The notes below the pieces were generated by a model. The model had not been told where the DNA came from. It ran no database searches and worked only from the letters and a program-made list of their open reading frames with translations. A DNA stretch of 23,785 bases from contig CAZIMS010000014.1 in the NCBI GenBank assembly GCA_964540515.1, forward strand, positions 1 through 23,785, in the 5' to 3' direction. Both the position numbers and the translations under genes were made by a program. Origin of the DNA: JAOAGA01 sp964540515 (GTDB taxonomy: Bacteria > CALINM01). This document shows positions 13,737 through 22,184 of this stretch, piece after piece. How positions within the stretch are numbered: the stretch's first letter is position 1; each line of letters starts with the position of its first letter.

Positions 13737-13764
13737 GTTGTTTATATTATTGAAAAAAAACAAC
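13737..13764 (+). promoter_or_regulatory. Inverted repeat upstream of the sigma-54 promoter (possible activator site)
   Basis: GTTGTTT (13737-13743) and AAACAAC (13758-13764) form a 7-bp inverted repeat about 25 bases upstream of the -24 element. Enhancer-binding activators of sigma-54 often use such dyads, though they usually sit further away, and this does not match the textbook NtrC site. Confidence 0.35.
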
Positions 13765-13787
13765 ATAACTCTTTAATAAAAAAATAT

Positions 13788-13803
13788 TGGCACATCCATT
13801 GCA
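13788..13803 (+). promoter_or_regulatory. Sigma-54 (-24/-12) promoter of the glutamate synthase operon
   Basis: TGGCAC (13788-13793) and TTGCA (13799-13803) give the GG/GC pair with exactly the 12-base spacing of the consensus TGGCAC-N5-TTGCA. Transcription would begin near 13814, just before the ribosome binding site. No comparable sigma-70 element is seen. The downstream genes are nitrogen-assimilation genes, the classic sigma-54 regulon. Confidence 0.85.
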
Positions 13804-13838
13804 TATGTGTATAGACCAACTTTTTCGTGGAGGTGTTT

Positions 13839-15362
13839 GTGCTTTTCAGACCAGTTAGTCAAGCTTTTTATGAGTTTTACGTGAAAAGGGATAAGGATAG
13901 ATGCATCCAATGTAGGGTTTGTGAAAGACAGTGCTCTTACGAGGTGCATTCTTATGACCCTTCAGAAAATATATTAAACGCCGATCACCCAAAATGTATA
14001 GGTTGTAGAAGATGTGAGTATATGTGTCCTACTGATGCGCTTAAGATAACCCTTAATGAATCTACCTTTAGACCAAATGAGTCTTGGACTAACTTTCATA
14101 GAATGGCATTAATCAAACAAAGAGAGACAGGTGGAATTTTGCTTACAGGTATGGGTAACGATAAGCCATACAAAATTTTTTGGGATCATCTTTTAATAGA
14201 TGCCTGTCAGGTAACAAATCCTTCCATAGACCCTTTAAGAGAGCCAATGGAGCTTAGAACTTACTTGGGTTCAAAGCCAGACAAATTGGAGTTTGAAGAA
14301 AAAGACGGCAAGTTAAAGTTAAAAACAAAAATTACGCCTCAACTTAAGATTGAGTATCCCATTATGTTTGGTGCTATGTCTTATGGTGCTATTAATCTAA
14401 ATGTCCATAAGGCTATGGCAATGGCAGCAAAGGAGTTAGGGATTCTTTATAATACCGGTGAGGGTGGACTCCATAAAAGCCTTTATGAGTACGGTCCTTG
14501 GACAATTGTTCAGTGTGCCTCTGGTAGGTTTGGTGTTCACGCAGAATATCTAAATGCTGGTTCAGCCATAGAGATAAAAATAGGACAGGGCGCAAAACCA
14601 GGCATAGGTGGACATCTCCCTGGTGAGAAGGTTACCAGACCTATTTCTGAAACGAGAATGATACCTGAGGGATCAGATGCTTTATCACCTGCACCACATC
14701 ACGATATTTATTCAATAGAAGATTTAAGACAGCTTATATATGCCTTAAAAGAGGCTACAGACTATACAAAGCCAGTTAGCGTAAAAATAGCTGCTGTTCA
14801 TAACTCTGCTGCTATAGCAAGTGGTATGGCAAGAGCAGGTGCGGATATTATTGTCCTTGACGGTTTTAGAGGTGGAACAGGAGCATCACCAACTATTATT
14901 AGAGACCACGTTGGAATTCCAGCTGAGCTTGCTTTGGCTGCTGTAGATCAGAGATTAAGAGATGAAGGTATTAGAAACTCCGTTTCCGTTGTCGTATCAG
15001 GCGGTATTAGGGGAAGCGCAGATGTATTAAAGGCTATTGCGCTTGGAGCTGATGCAGTTTATATAGGTACCGCTACTTTACAGGCTGTTGGATGTACAGT
15101 CTGTCAGAGATGCTATACGGGTAAATGTCCCTGGGGAATTGCAACAAATGATCCATATTTAGCAAAACGCATTAATCCTGAGATTGCTGCAGAACAGCTG
15201 GTTAATTTGGTTAAAGGTTGGGGCCATGAGATACAGGAAATATTAGGTGCCTTAGGTATTAATGCCTTAGAGTCTCTAAGAGGTAATAGATTAAGATTGA
15301 GGGCTATCGGTCTTACAGAGAAAGAAATGGAGATACTTGGCGTCTTGCCTGCAGGAGAGTAA
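13839..15362 (+). CDS. Glutamate synthase FMN-binding (GltB2) subunit with N-terminal ferredoxin domain
   Basis: 507 residues. Residues 20-65 hold two [4Fe-4S] motifs (Cys 22, 25, 28, 32 and 53, 56, 59, 63). The remainder is the glutamate synthase synthase domain: FGAMSYGAIN, GEGGL, KIGQGAKPGIGGHLPG, VDQRLRD, and a cysteine group at 419-430 (CTVCQRCYTGKC) that binds the Fe-S centre next to FMN. It converts 2-oxoglutarate plus ammonia, delivered from the glutaminase subunit, to glutamate. GTG 13839 is chosen because GTGGAGG at 13827-13833 stands correctly before it; a GTG at 13827 would overlap that site. The product is a stand-alone version of one domain of the large bacterial GltB, in the split arrangement known from archaea and some anaerobes. 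Confidence 0.93.
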   Translation: MLFRPVSQAFYEFYVKRDKDRCIQCRVCERQCSYEVHSYDPSENILNADHPKCIGCRRCEYMCPTDALKITLNESTFRPNESWTNFHRMALIKQRETGGILLTGMGNDKPYKIFWDHLLIDACQVTNPSIDPLREPMELRTYLGSKPDKLEFEEKDGKLKLKTKITPQLKIEYPIMFGAMSYGAINLNVHKAMAMAAKELGILYNTGEGGLHKSLYEYGPWTIVQCASGRFGVHAEYLNAGSAIEIKIGQGAKPGIGGHLPGEKVTRPISETRMIPEGSDALSPAPHHDIYSIEDLRQLIYALKEATDYTKPVSVKIAAVHNSAAIASGMARAGADIIVLDGFRGGTGASPTIIRDHVGIPAELALAAVDQRLRDEGIRNSVSVVVSGGIRGSADVLKAIALGADAVYIGTATLQAVGCTVCQRCYTGKCPWGIATNDPYLAKRINPEIAAEQLVNLVKGWGHEIQEILGALGINALESLRGNRLRLRAIGLTEKEMEILGVLPAGE

Positions 15363-15387
15363 TTTTTTATATCAGGAGAATCGTATT

Positions 15388-15831
15388 ATGAAAAGAGTTT
15401 ATCCAAGAGAAGAGTTTTGTATGGGCTGTAGGTTGTGTGAGGTTGCCTGTATCACTGTACATTCAGAAAGTAAGGATACCATCAAGGCTTACAAAAAGGA
15501 GTTTCCCAGAGAACCATCCCGTATATGGTATGAAGAGAAAAAGCCAGAATGTTTTTCCTTTATGTGTAGACACTGCGAGGAACCTGATTGTTTGGAAGCC
15601 TGCATAAGTGGTGCAATAACAAAGGACCAAGAAACAGGTTTAGTTAATATTGACGAAGATATTTGTGTAGGTTGCTGGTCCTGTATAATGGCTTGTCCCT
15701 ACGGTGCTTTAAAAAAGAAAGTTAGAAAAGACAATAAAATGGTCTCGTCAAAATGTGATTTGTGCAAAGACAGGGGTATAAATCCGGCTTGTGTCCAAGC
15801 CTGTCCAAATAGAGCACTGGTTTTCAAATAA
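15388..15831 (+). CDS. Four-cluster [4Fe-4S] electron-transfer subunit
   Basis: 147 residues with cysteine groups at 11-21, 55-72, 93-103 and 123-139, the pattern of HycB/CooF-type four-cluster ferredoxin subunits. ATG 15388 has AGGAG at 15374-15378, so the upstream in-frame ATG at 15337 inside the previous gene is not used. The gene lies between the FMN subunit and the FAD oxidoreductase, which suggests that it conducts electrons between them for the reductive step of glutamate synthesis. No twin-arginine signal is present, so it is cytoplasmic. Confidence 0.88.
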   Translation: MKRVYPREEFCMGCRLCEVACITVHSESKDTIKAYKKEFPREPSRIWYEEKKPECFSFMCRHCEEPDCLEACISGAITKDQETGLVNIDEDICVGCWSCIMACPYGALKKKVRKDNKMVSSKCDLCKDRGINPACVQACPNRALVFK

Positions 15832-15848
15832 AATTAGGAGTAAGTTAA

Positions 15849-17210
15849 ATGATTACAATAATTGGTAACTCCGTTGCCGCAATAGGAGCTATAGAAGCGA
15901 TAAGAAAAGTTGATAAAGAAATACCAATAACAGTGATTTCTAAGGAGCCTTATATAGCTTATGGAAGACCTGTTATCTCTGACTTCTTAAAGGGTAAGGC
16001 TAAAGAGGAGAAGTTACTCTCCTATAGAAGAGGAGATTTTTATAAACAGAACAATGTAAAACTCCTTTTAAATGAAGATATAATAGATATAAATCCAAAG
16101 AAAAGGGTTATTAAATCTGCTCTTGGAAATGAATATAAATATACAAAATTGCTTGTATCCACAGGTGGTGTACCCTTTATACCACCTTTCAAAGGTAAAG
16201 ATTTAAAAAATGTATATACCTTTACCACCCTTGATGATGCAAAGAAGCTACTATCTGTGAGTAGAGAGATTAAGAAGGCCGTTGTGATTGGTGGTGGTTT
16301 GATCGGGCTTAAGGCTGCAGAAGGGTTACATGCTCAGGGTGTTAAGGTGTCAATAGTAGAATTAATGGATAGGATTTTATCTCTTGCCTTTGATAAGGTT
16401 TCTGGAAGCTTGGTAGAAAATAGGATGTCAGATGTTGGAATAGACGTTTATACAGAAGCTTCTACAGAAGAGATTCTCGATGATGGTAACGGCGCTGTTA
16501 GAGGGATAAGGCTTAAAGGTGGAAGAGAGATTGAGGGCGATATAGTTGTTGTTGCTATTGGAGTTGTGCCAAATGCACCCTTTGCTAAAAATGCTGGCAT
16601 TGAAATGAACAGAGGTATTCTTGTTGATGACCACATGGAAACTAATGTTAAGGGCATTTATGCTGCAGGCGATGTGGCGGAAGCAAAACAGTTTTTTTAT
16701 GAACAAAAGATGCTACTGCCCATCTGGCCAGATGCCTATAAGCAGGGTAGGGTTGCGGGATATAATATGTTAGGTATTGAAAGGGTTTACGATGGTGGAT
16801 TGGCTATGAACTCGATAGAGTTATTTGGTGTTTCTACAATCTCTGCAGGTATACATACACCCCAAAATCCAGAGGGATATGAGTTTTTAACAAGTGTTGA
16901 TGAAAAGAGATATAGGTACAGAAAAATAGCTCTAAAAGATAATAAGGTTGTTGGTTTTATCTTTGTTGGTGATATTGATAGAGCAGGCATATTTGTGGGC
17001 TTAATTAAAGATAAGGTTGATGTTGCCCCAATTAAAGATAAACTCTTAAAGAGTGATTTTGGTTTTATTGATCTTCCCTATGATATAAGACAGGAAAGGT
17101 TTTGGAAAAGATTTTTGGAAACAAAGGATGCTTCTTGTATAGAAGAAGTATGCCCACAATATACGCCAGATTATGTAGAAAGTGACAGCGAGGTGATAGA
17201 TGGTGAATAG
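15849..17210 (+). CDS. FAD/NAD(P)H-dependent oxidoreductase of the glutamate synthase operon
   Basis: 453 residues in the pyridine nucleotide-disulfide reductase class II fold. The FAD-binding start is IIGNSVAAIGAIEAI (a variant of GxGxxA), the NAD(P)H site is VVIGGGLIGLKAAE (about residue 145), and the second FAD motif is GIYAAGDVAEA (about 270). The closest relatives I know are NADH-rubredoxin reductase and nitrite-reductase-type NADH modules. Its position implies that it feeds electrons from NAD(P)H to the Fe-S subunit and on to the GltB2 FMN, replacing the classical GltD. AGGAG precedes the ATG. The stop overlaps the next start by 11 bases. Confidence 0.88.
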   Translation: MITIIGNSVAAIGAIEAIRKVDKEIPITVISKEPYIAYGRPVISDFLKGKAKEEKLLSYRRGDFYKQNNVKLLLNEDIIDINPKKRVIKSALGNEYKYTKLLVSTGGVPFIPPFKGKDLKNVYTFTTLDDAKKLLSVSREIKKAVVIGGGLIGLKAAEGLHAQGVKVSIVELMDRILSLAFDKVSGSLVENRMSDVGIDVYTEASTEEILDDGNGAVRGIRLKGGREIEGDIVVVAIGVVPNAPFAKNAGIEMNRGILVDDHMETNVKGIYAAGDVAEAKQFFYEQKMLLPIWPDAYKQGRVAGYNMLGIERVYDGGLAMNSIELFGVSTISAGIHTPQNPEGYEFLTSVDEKRYRYRKIALKDNKVVGFIFVGDIDRAGIFVGLIKDKVDVAPIKDKLLKSDFGFIDLPYDIRQERFWKRFLETKDASCIEEVCPQYTPDYVESDSEVIDGE

Positions 17211-18339
17211 ACATAGGTATAAGGATCCAAAAGATATCTCAAACTGCGGTCTTTGTGGCTTTATAAACAAAGACAGGAAACTTGTTTCAGGTGAGATAAT
17301 CATTAAAGGTATTGCGATTCAACACGATAGAGGTAATGGATTAGGCGGTGGTTTTGCTGCCTATGGAATTTACCCTGATTTCAAAGATTATTATGCCCTT
17401 CATCTTATGTGTGATGATGATCTGGCTATGAAGAACGTAGAAGATTTTTTAAACATAACCGTAATGGTTAAACATAGCGAGCCTATACCTACAAAAAAGA
17501 CAAAGGCAATAGTTTCTTCACCGAGACTTAAAAGATTTTTTATAAAACCAAGAGGAAATTATGAAGACTATGAAAGATTTGGTGTAGAAGATGGTGCCGA
17601 TGATGACTATATAGTGAAAGTATTGATGCATATTAATGAAAAAATAGATGGTGCCTATGTATTTTCTTCTGGAAAAAATATGGGGGCTTTTAAAGGAGTT
17701 GGTTTTCCAGAAGATATTGCAGAATTTTTTAAGTTAGACGAGTATAAGGGTTATATATGGACAGCCCACAATAGGTTTCCTACAAACACACCTGGTTGGT
17801 GGGGCGGTGCCCATCCTTTTACACTCCTTGATTGGTCTATAGTTCATAATGGTGAGATATCATCTTATGGTATAAACAAAAGATATTTAGAGATGTTTGG
17901 ATATAAGTGTACCCTTCTTACTGATACAGAGGTTGTTGCTTATCTACTTGATTTATTGATGAGAAAGCATAATCTACCAGTAAAGATTGCCTGTATGGCT
18001 CTTGCATCGCCCTTCTGGAAACATATAGATAGAATGGATAATGAAGAAAGGTTGGCTTTAACAGCCTTAAGAATGGTCTATGGAAGTGCCTTATTAAATG
18101 GTCCTTTTGCTATTCTTTTTGCTAATAATAATGGGCTAGTAGGGATGAACGATAGAGTAAAGTTAAGACCGCTTGTTGTAGGGACATACGAAAATACCGT
18201 TTATATGGCTTCTGAGATCTCATCCTTAAGGGAGATGAATCCAAAAATTGATAGTGTATGGGCACCAAAGGCTGGTGAACCAGTAATTGTAGAGCTTGAT
18301 AAAACTGAAAAAACAGCTAAAAGTAGGAGCAAAAAATGA
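17200..18339 (+). CDS. Glutamate synthase glutaminase (GltB1) subunit, class II amidotransferase
   Basis: 379 residues. The catalytic Cys is probably C16 in NCGLCGF, a variant of the usual MCGIxG start, which would require removal of about 15 residues or a different mechanism. Other class II glutaminase motifs are clear: HNRFPTNTPG, VHNGEISSYG and LLTDTEV. It hydrolyses glutamine and channels ammonia to the FMN subunit. GAGGTGA at 17190-17196 precedes ATG 17200, within the end of the oxidoreductase gene. The stop overlaps the next start in ATGA. The split-domain arrangement matches archaeal-type glutamate synthases. Confidence 0.92.
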   Translation: MVNRHRYKDPKDISNCGLCGFINKDRKLVSGEIIIKGIAIQHDRGNGLGGGFAAYGIYPDFKDYYALHLMCDDDLAMKNVEDFLNITVMVKHSEPIPTKKTKAIVSSPRLKRFFIKPRGNYEDYERFGVEDGADDDYIVKVLMHINEKIDGAYVFSSGKNMGAFKGVGFPEDIAEFFKLDEYKGYIWTAHNRFPTNTPGWWGGAHPFTLLDWSIVHNGEISSYGINKRYLEMFGYKCTLLTDTEVVAYLLDLLMRKHNLPVKIACMALASPFWKHIDRMDNEERLALTALRMVYGSALLNGPFAILFANNNGLVGMNDRVKLRPLVVGTYENTVYMASEISSLREMNPKIDSVWAPKAGEPVIVELDKTEKTAKSRSKK

Positions 18340-19091
18340 GCAACCCAAATGTTTATGAGATTGATGCAAATGGTATCTATTATAGAGATTTGAATAAACA
18401 AATAAGAGAGCTAATCTCACAAGGTATAAGGAAGTTTGTACTTAAGAATGTAAACGGTCAAAGATACATTCTTGATGGTATAAGAGAGAAAGTAGAGATG
18501 AATATATATGGTGTGCCTGGACAAGATCTGGGGGCTTTTATGGACGGTCCAAGTATAAGAGTTTTTGGTGACGGTCAAGATGGCATAGCAAATACAATGG
18601 GAAATGGAAAAATAGTTATTAATGGTATAGCAGGTGATGTCTGTGGTTATGGTATGAGGGGTGGAAAGCTTTTTATTAAAGAAGATGCCGGATACAGGAT
18701 AGGCATACATATGAAGGAATATAAAGATAGAGTGCCAGTAATTGTAGTTGGTGGTAAGGCAGGAGATTTTTTTGGTGAGTACATGGCTGGTGGTATTCTT
18801 GTTGTTCTTGGTATGTTCACTAGAAAACCCACAGCCCCTATTTGTGGGGATTTTTTAGGAACAGGTATTCATGGTGGAAGAATATATGTGAGAGGGGATG
18901 TTGATCCTTATTTATGCGGAAAAGAATGTGGTTTTGAACAAATAGATGCTGAGAAAGATGAAATTTTATCGAAAATTTTAAAAGAATATTGTAAAGATTT
19001 TAATATTAGCTATAATGCTATAGTGAATGAAAAATTTACTATGTTATGGCCAAAAACAAAAAGACCCTACGGTAATTTATACGCCTATTAA
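18336..19091 (+). CDS. Glutamate synthase GXGXG-domain (GltB3) subunit
   Basis: 251 residues forming the right-handed beta-helix of the GXGXG repeat, visible as GVPGQDLGAF, GDGQDGIANTMGNG, GIAGDVCGYGMRGG and GGKAGDFFGEYMAGG. This structural subunit corresponds to the C-terminal domain of full-length GltB. It is coupled to the preceding gene through an ATGA overlap. The final 50 residues (CGKECGF onward) extend beyond the repeat and are not diagnostic. Confidence 0.92.
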   Translation: MSNPNVYEIDANGIYYRDLNKQIRELISQGIRKFVLKNVNGQRYILDGIREKVEMNIYGVPGQDLGAFMDGPSIRVFGDGQDGIANTMGNGKIVINGIAGDVCGYGMRGGKLFIKEDAGYRIGIHMKEYKDRVPVIVVGGKAGDFFGEYMAGGILVVLGMFTRKPTAPICGDFLGTGIHGGRIYVRGDVDPYLCGKECGFEQIDAEKDEILSKILKEYCKDFNISYNAIVNEKFTMLWPKTKRPYGNLYAY

Positions 19092-19100
19092 GGAGGTTAT

Positions 19101-19439
19101 ATGAAAAAGATTGAGGCTATCATCAAGCCCTACAAATTAGATGATGTAAAGGATGCATTGAATGAGATTGGTATAAAAGGTATTACAGTTACTGAAGTAA
19201 AAGGCTTTGGTCGTCAAAAGGGACACACAGAGCTTTATAGAGGTGCTGAATATGTTGTAGACTTCTTGCCAAAAGTAAAATTAGAGATCATATCTAAAGA
19301 TGAGAATGTGCCAGCTATCATCGAAGCCATCGAAAAATCAGCAAAGACTGGAAAGATTGGTGATGGCAAGATATTTGTTTCTCCTGTGGAAGAGGTAGTT
19401 CGGATAAGAACAGGAGAGAGAGGAGAAGATGCCATTTAA
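19101..19439 (+). CDS. glnB: Nitrogen regulatory protein P-II
   Basis: 112 residues, full family length. MKKIEAIIKPYKLDDVKDAL is the signature start. The T-loop contains Tyr51 (GAEYVVDF), the uridylylation site, and KTGKIGDGKIFV is the ATP/2-oxoglutarate-binding B-loop. P-II reports nitrogen and energy status to glutamine synthetase, transporters or NtrB. AAGGAGG precedes ATG 19101. Placement as last gene of the sigma-54 operon, 10 bases after GltB3, means that it is expressed together with glutamate synthase. GlnB and GlnK cannot be separated from sequence; no amtB is adjacent. Confidence 0.95.
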   Translation: MKKIEAIIKPYKLDDVKDALNEIGIKGITVTEVKGFGRQKGHTELYRGAEYVVDFLPKVKLEIISKDENVPAIIEAIEKSAKTGKIGDGKIFVSPVEEVVRIRTGERGEDAI

Positions 19440-19448
19440 TTTCTTTCG

Positions 19449-20636
19449 ATGCAGAAGAAATATCGAAGATATAAGCAAAAGTTAAAAAGAAAATATTTAG
19501 TCTTAAGTAAAAGGCTCTTAAAGCTTTTTTCAAAAAGATCAAAGCCAAAAATTTCACATAGAAATGATGTCTCCTTAATCCCTTCAGGTCCAGAGGCATT
19601 TAATTTATTTCTACATTTAATTGAGTTATCTGAAAAGTTCATTGAGCTTGAGTATTATATATTTCGTAATGACACTTATGGTCAAAAAATAGCTGAAAAA
19701 ATTATAGAAAAATCTAAGAAAGGTGTTAAGATAAAGATTGTTTATGATTTTATAGGCTCCTTGGGCAGTAGAGAGTTTTTGGAGAGCTTGAAAAACTTTG
19801 AGAATATTGAAGTTTACTGTTTTAACCCCATAAGTATCAAGACAAATCCCCTTAGATGGGATATAAGAGACCACAGAAAATTGGCCATCTTTGATGGAAA
19901 TAAAGCCATAGTTAGTGGTTGGAACATAGGAAAAGAGTATTTTGATAGTGAAAAACTGATGCGAGATGGTGGAATATTGATAGAAGGACCAGCTGTTTCT
20001 ATATTGCGTAAAGGATTTTATGATATAGTATCAAAAATAATAGGTAAATCGGTAAATTTTCATGAGGTTAAGGTTGAGCCTAAGGGCAATAGCAATGTTT
20101 GGATAATAGAAAGTAGCGTACAAAATAAACTTAAAACCATTTATAATGCCTATTGTCTTGCCATGATGGCTGCAAAAAAAAATATCTGGATTGAAAATGC
20201 TTACTTTATCCCCCCAAGAAAAATAAGAAAGATTATATATAATGCTGTTAATCGTGGAGTAGATGTAAAAATAATTCTTCCCGATGAGATAGATGTGCCT
20301 ATAGTTAAATATGCCTCTTATCGGCATTTCAAAAATCTACTACTTAGAGGGGTTAAGATCTTTGAAAGGAAAGAGATGATCCTCCACTCTAAGATTGCCT
20401 TAATAGATGACATATGGGTAACCATTGGTTCTACTAACCTCCACAGAAGAAGTCTTGAAAAAAATTATGAGCTAAATATAGTAGTTACAGGTGAAAAATT
20501 TGGCCAAGAGGCAAAAAATTTTATAGAGAATGACTTAAAAAATTCAAATGAGATAACCTATGAAGATTGGGAAAGTAGGCCTTTAAATGTTAAAATTAAA
20601 GAAAAAATAGCCTCTCTCTTCTCTGGTTTTTTCTAA
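19449..20636 (+). CDS. Phospholipase D-family protein, ClsB-like cardiolipin synthase
   Basis: 395 residues with two HKD motifs: H142-K144-D149 (DHRKLAIFDG) and H313-K315-D320 (HSKIALID), each followed by the Gly/Asn element (SGWNIG, IGSTN). Such enzymes join two phosphatidyl lipids to make cardiolipin. There are no N-terminal membrane helices; a strongly basic N-terminus (about residues 1-35) replaces them, as in ClsB-like forms, so the protein probably binds the membrane from the cytoplasm. No ribosome binding site is close to ATG 19449. A stop codon in frame at 19437-19439 excludes an earlier start, so translation is probably coupled to glnB, nine bases upstream. Confidence 0.85.
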   Translation: MQKKYRRYKQKLKRKYLVLSKRLLKLFSKRSKPKISHRNDVSLIPSGPEAFNLFLHLIELSEKFIELEYYIFRNDTYGQKIAEKIIEKSKKGVKIKIVYDFIGSLGSREFLESLKNFENIEVYCFNPISIKTNPLRWDIRDHRKLAIFDGNKAIVSGWNIGKEYFDSEKLMRDGGILIEGPAVSILRKGFYDIVSKIIGKSVNFHEVKVEPKGNSNVWIIESSVQNKLKTIYNAYCLAMMAAKKNIWIENAYFIPPRKIRKIIYNAVNRGVDVKIILPDEIDVPIVKYASYRHFKNLLLRGVKIFERKEMILHSKIALIDDIWVTIGSTNLHRRSLEKNYELNIVVTGEKFGQEAKNFIENDLKNSNEITYEDWESRPLNVKIKEKIASLFSGFF

Positions 20637-20637
20637 T

Positions 20638-21966
20638 ATGAGATTCCTTTGCATAAACCCCTATGTATATGATTTTGCCTATTATGATTTGTACGCCAAG
20701 CCTTACGGCCTTTTAATGCTTGCCACTGCTTTAAAAGATGAAGGACATTACGTTGATTTTATTGATATCATCTCCGTTGATAACTATCTTGATGGGATCA
20801 AATTAAAAAAGAAAAAAGATGGTACAGGAGAGTTTTATAAAGAAGAGATAAAGAAAGAAGAGCCCTATAAAAATTTTAACAGGAAATATTTCAGATTTGG
20901 CTTACCATTACAGACTTTTTTAAAACTGCTTAATGATATTGAAAAGCCAGACGTAATTTTGATTACAAGTATTATGACCTACTGGTATCCTGGTATTAGG
21001 GACACTATAAAAATATTAAGAGAGGTCTTTTATGATGTGCCAATATATTTAGGTGGTATCTATGCTAAGCTTATGCCTGACCATGCAATGAGAATCTGTA
21101 AACCAGATAAGGTAATAGACACAAGCGAGTTTGTGTTTTTAAAAGAAAGAAGTTTGGTGAATCTGTTTCCAGACTTAAAAAGTTTTTATAAAAAACTAAA
21201 CTATATCCCCCTTTTGACATCCTTAGGATGCCCCTTTAAATGTGATTATTGTTCTTCAAAAAAGATATTCCCTAATTATTATCCCTTTGATATAGAGAAA
21301 GCATATAACTACATTCTTGAAAATATGGATTTTTTTAAAGTTGATAAAATTTCTTTTATTGATGATGCTCTGTTATTTAATAAAGAAAAACATATATATT
21401 TGCTTTTAGAAAAGATTATCAAAGAAAATCTTAAAGTAAATTTCTACACACCCAATGGTTTACACGTAAAATATATTGATGAAAGGTGCGCAGAGTTACT
21501 TTTTAATAGTGGGTTCAAAAAACTTAGGCTAAGTCTTGAGTTTGTAAGTGACGAGATAAGTAAAAGATATGGTAATAAGACAAGTCTTTTGGAGTTTAAA
21601 AGGGCAGTAAAGTTTTTACATAAGGCAGGTTTTATACAAGAAAATATAGGTGTATATCTTTTATGTGGCATTCGGGGTCAGAAATGGGAGGACCTAAAGT
21701 ATGCCATAGACTATGTATACAACACAGGGGCTTCACCATACCTGTCAGAATACTCACCTGTCCCAGGCTCAAAGTTCTTTGAGGAAGACAAAAAATATTC
21801 TAAATACGACCTTTCTGAACCTCTTTATCACAATAACTTGATACTTCCAATGGAGTCGGAAAGGTTTACTTACAAAGATTTCTTAAGCCTAAAGGCATAC
21901 AATAGAGAAAAAAGAGTGCTAAATAACTCTAAGGAAGTGGTGAGAGAAAATAGTCTTGTAAACTAA
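20638..21966 (+). CDS. B12-binding-type radical SAM protein of unknown substrate
   Basis: 442 residues. The N-terminal part (about 1-165) is a Rossmann-like B12-binding-type domain (FLCINPYVYDFAYYDLYAKP, PDVILITSI, VPIYLGGIYA), but I do not see the DxHxxG motif that binds cobalamin from below, so the cofactor is doubtful. The radical SAM motif is C198, C202, C205 in LGCPFKCDYCSS. The rest has the expected barrel elements (ISFIDDALLF, KLRLSLEF, GVYLLCGIRGQ). Such proteins methylate or rearrange unreactive carbons. The gene starts one base after the ClsB-like stop, so the two are coupled, which hints at a lipid or envelope substrate but does not show it. Confidence 0.85.
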   Translation: MRFLCINPYVYDFAYYDLYAKPYGLLMLATALKDEGHYVDFIDIISVDNYLDGIKLKKKKDGTGEFYKEEIKKEEPYKNFNRKYFRFGLPLQTFLKLLNDIEKPDVILITSIMTYWYPGIRDTIKILREVFYDVPIYLGGIYAKLMPDHAMRICKPDKVIDTSEFVFLKERSLVNLFPDLKSFYKKLNYIPLLTSLGCPFKCDYCSSKKIFPNYYPFDIEKAYNYILENMDFFKVDKISFIDDALLFNKEKHIYLLLEKIIKENLKVNFYTPNGLHVKYIDERCAELLFNSGFKKLRLSLEFVSDEISKRYGNKTSLLEFKRAVKFLHKAGFIQENIGVYLLCGIRGQKWEDLKYAIDYVYNTGASPYLSEYSPVPGSKFFEEDKKYSKYDLSEPLYHNNLILPMESERFTYKDFLSLKAYNREKRVLNNSKEVVRENSLVN

Positions 21967-22098
21967 TGATGTAATCAGTCTAAAAGAAAGCGAAAATATT
22001 AGTAAAGCCAAGTTAAATAAAAGGGAAGATATTTCTCAGCTACCTTACCTTCTAATAATAATTAAAAGTTTTTAATTGCTCTATTCAATATAGCATAA

Positions 22099-22124
22099 AA
22101 ACATTTTTTAATGTTTATTTTTTT
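22099..22124 (+). terminator. Terminator after the radical SAM gene
   Basis: AAACATT (22099-22105), loop TTTT, AATGTTT (22110-22116), then seven Ts from 22118. The rest of the gap 21967-22184 is AT-rich with no ORF or recognised RNA. Confidence 0.75.
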
Positions 22125-22141
22125 ACACCTTAAAATATATA

Positions 22142-22170
22142 TTGACGGAATAAAATCTAATATTTAACAT
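22142..22170 (+). promoter_or_regulatory. Promoter of the dGTPase gene
   Basis: TTGACG (22142-22147), a 17-base spacer and TAACAT (22165-22170). Transcription would begin near 22177, leaving only about 8 bases before ATG 22185, so the message may be nearly leaderless; no Shine-Dalgarno site is seen. Confidence 0.5.
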
Positions 22171-22184
22171 AATCTCGATAAATT

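Noticed and set aside
19429..19485. 18-codon ORF starting at ATG 19429 with GAGAGGAGA before it
   Set aside because: It lies across the end of glnB and the start of the phospholipase D gene in another frame; it has no family features and is at most a coupling artefact.
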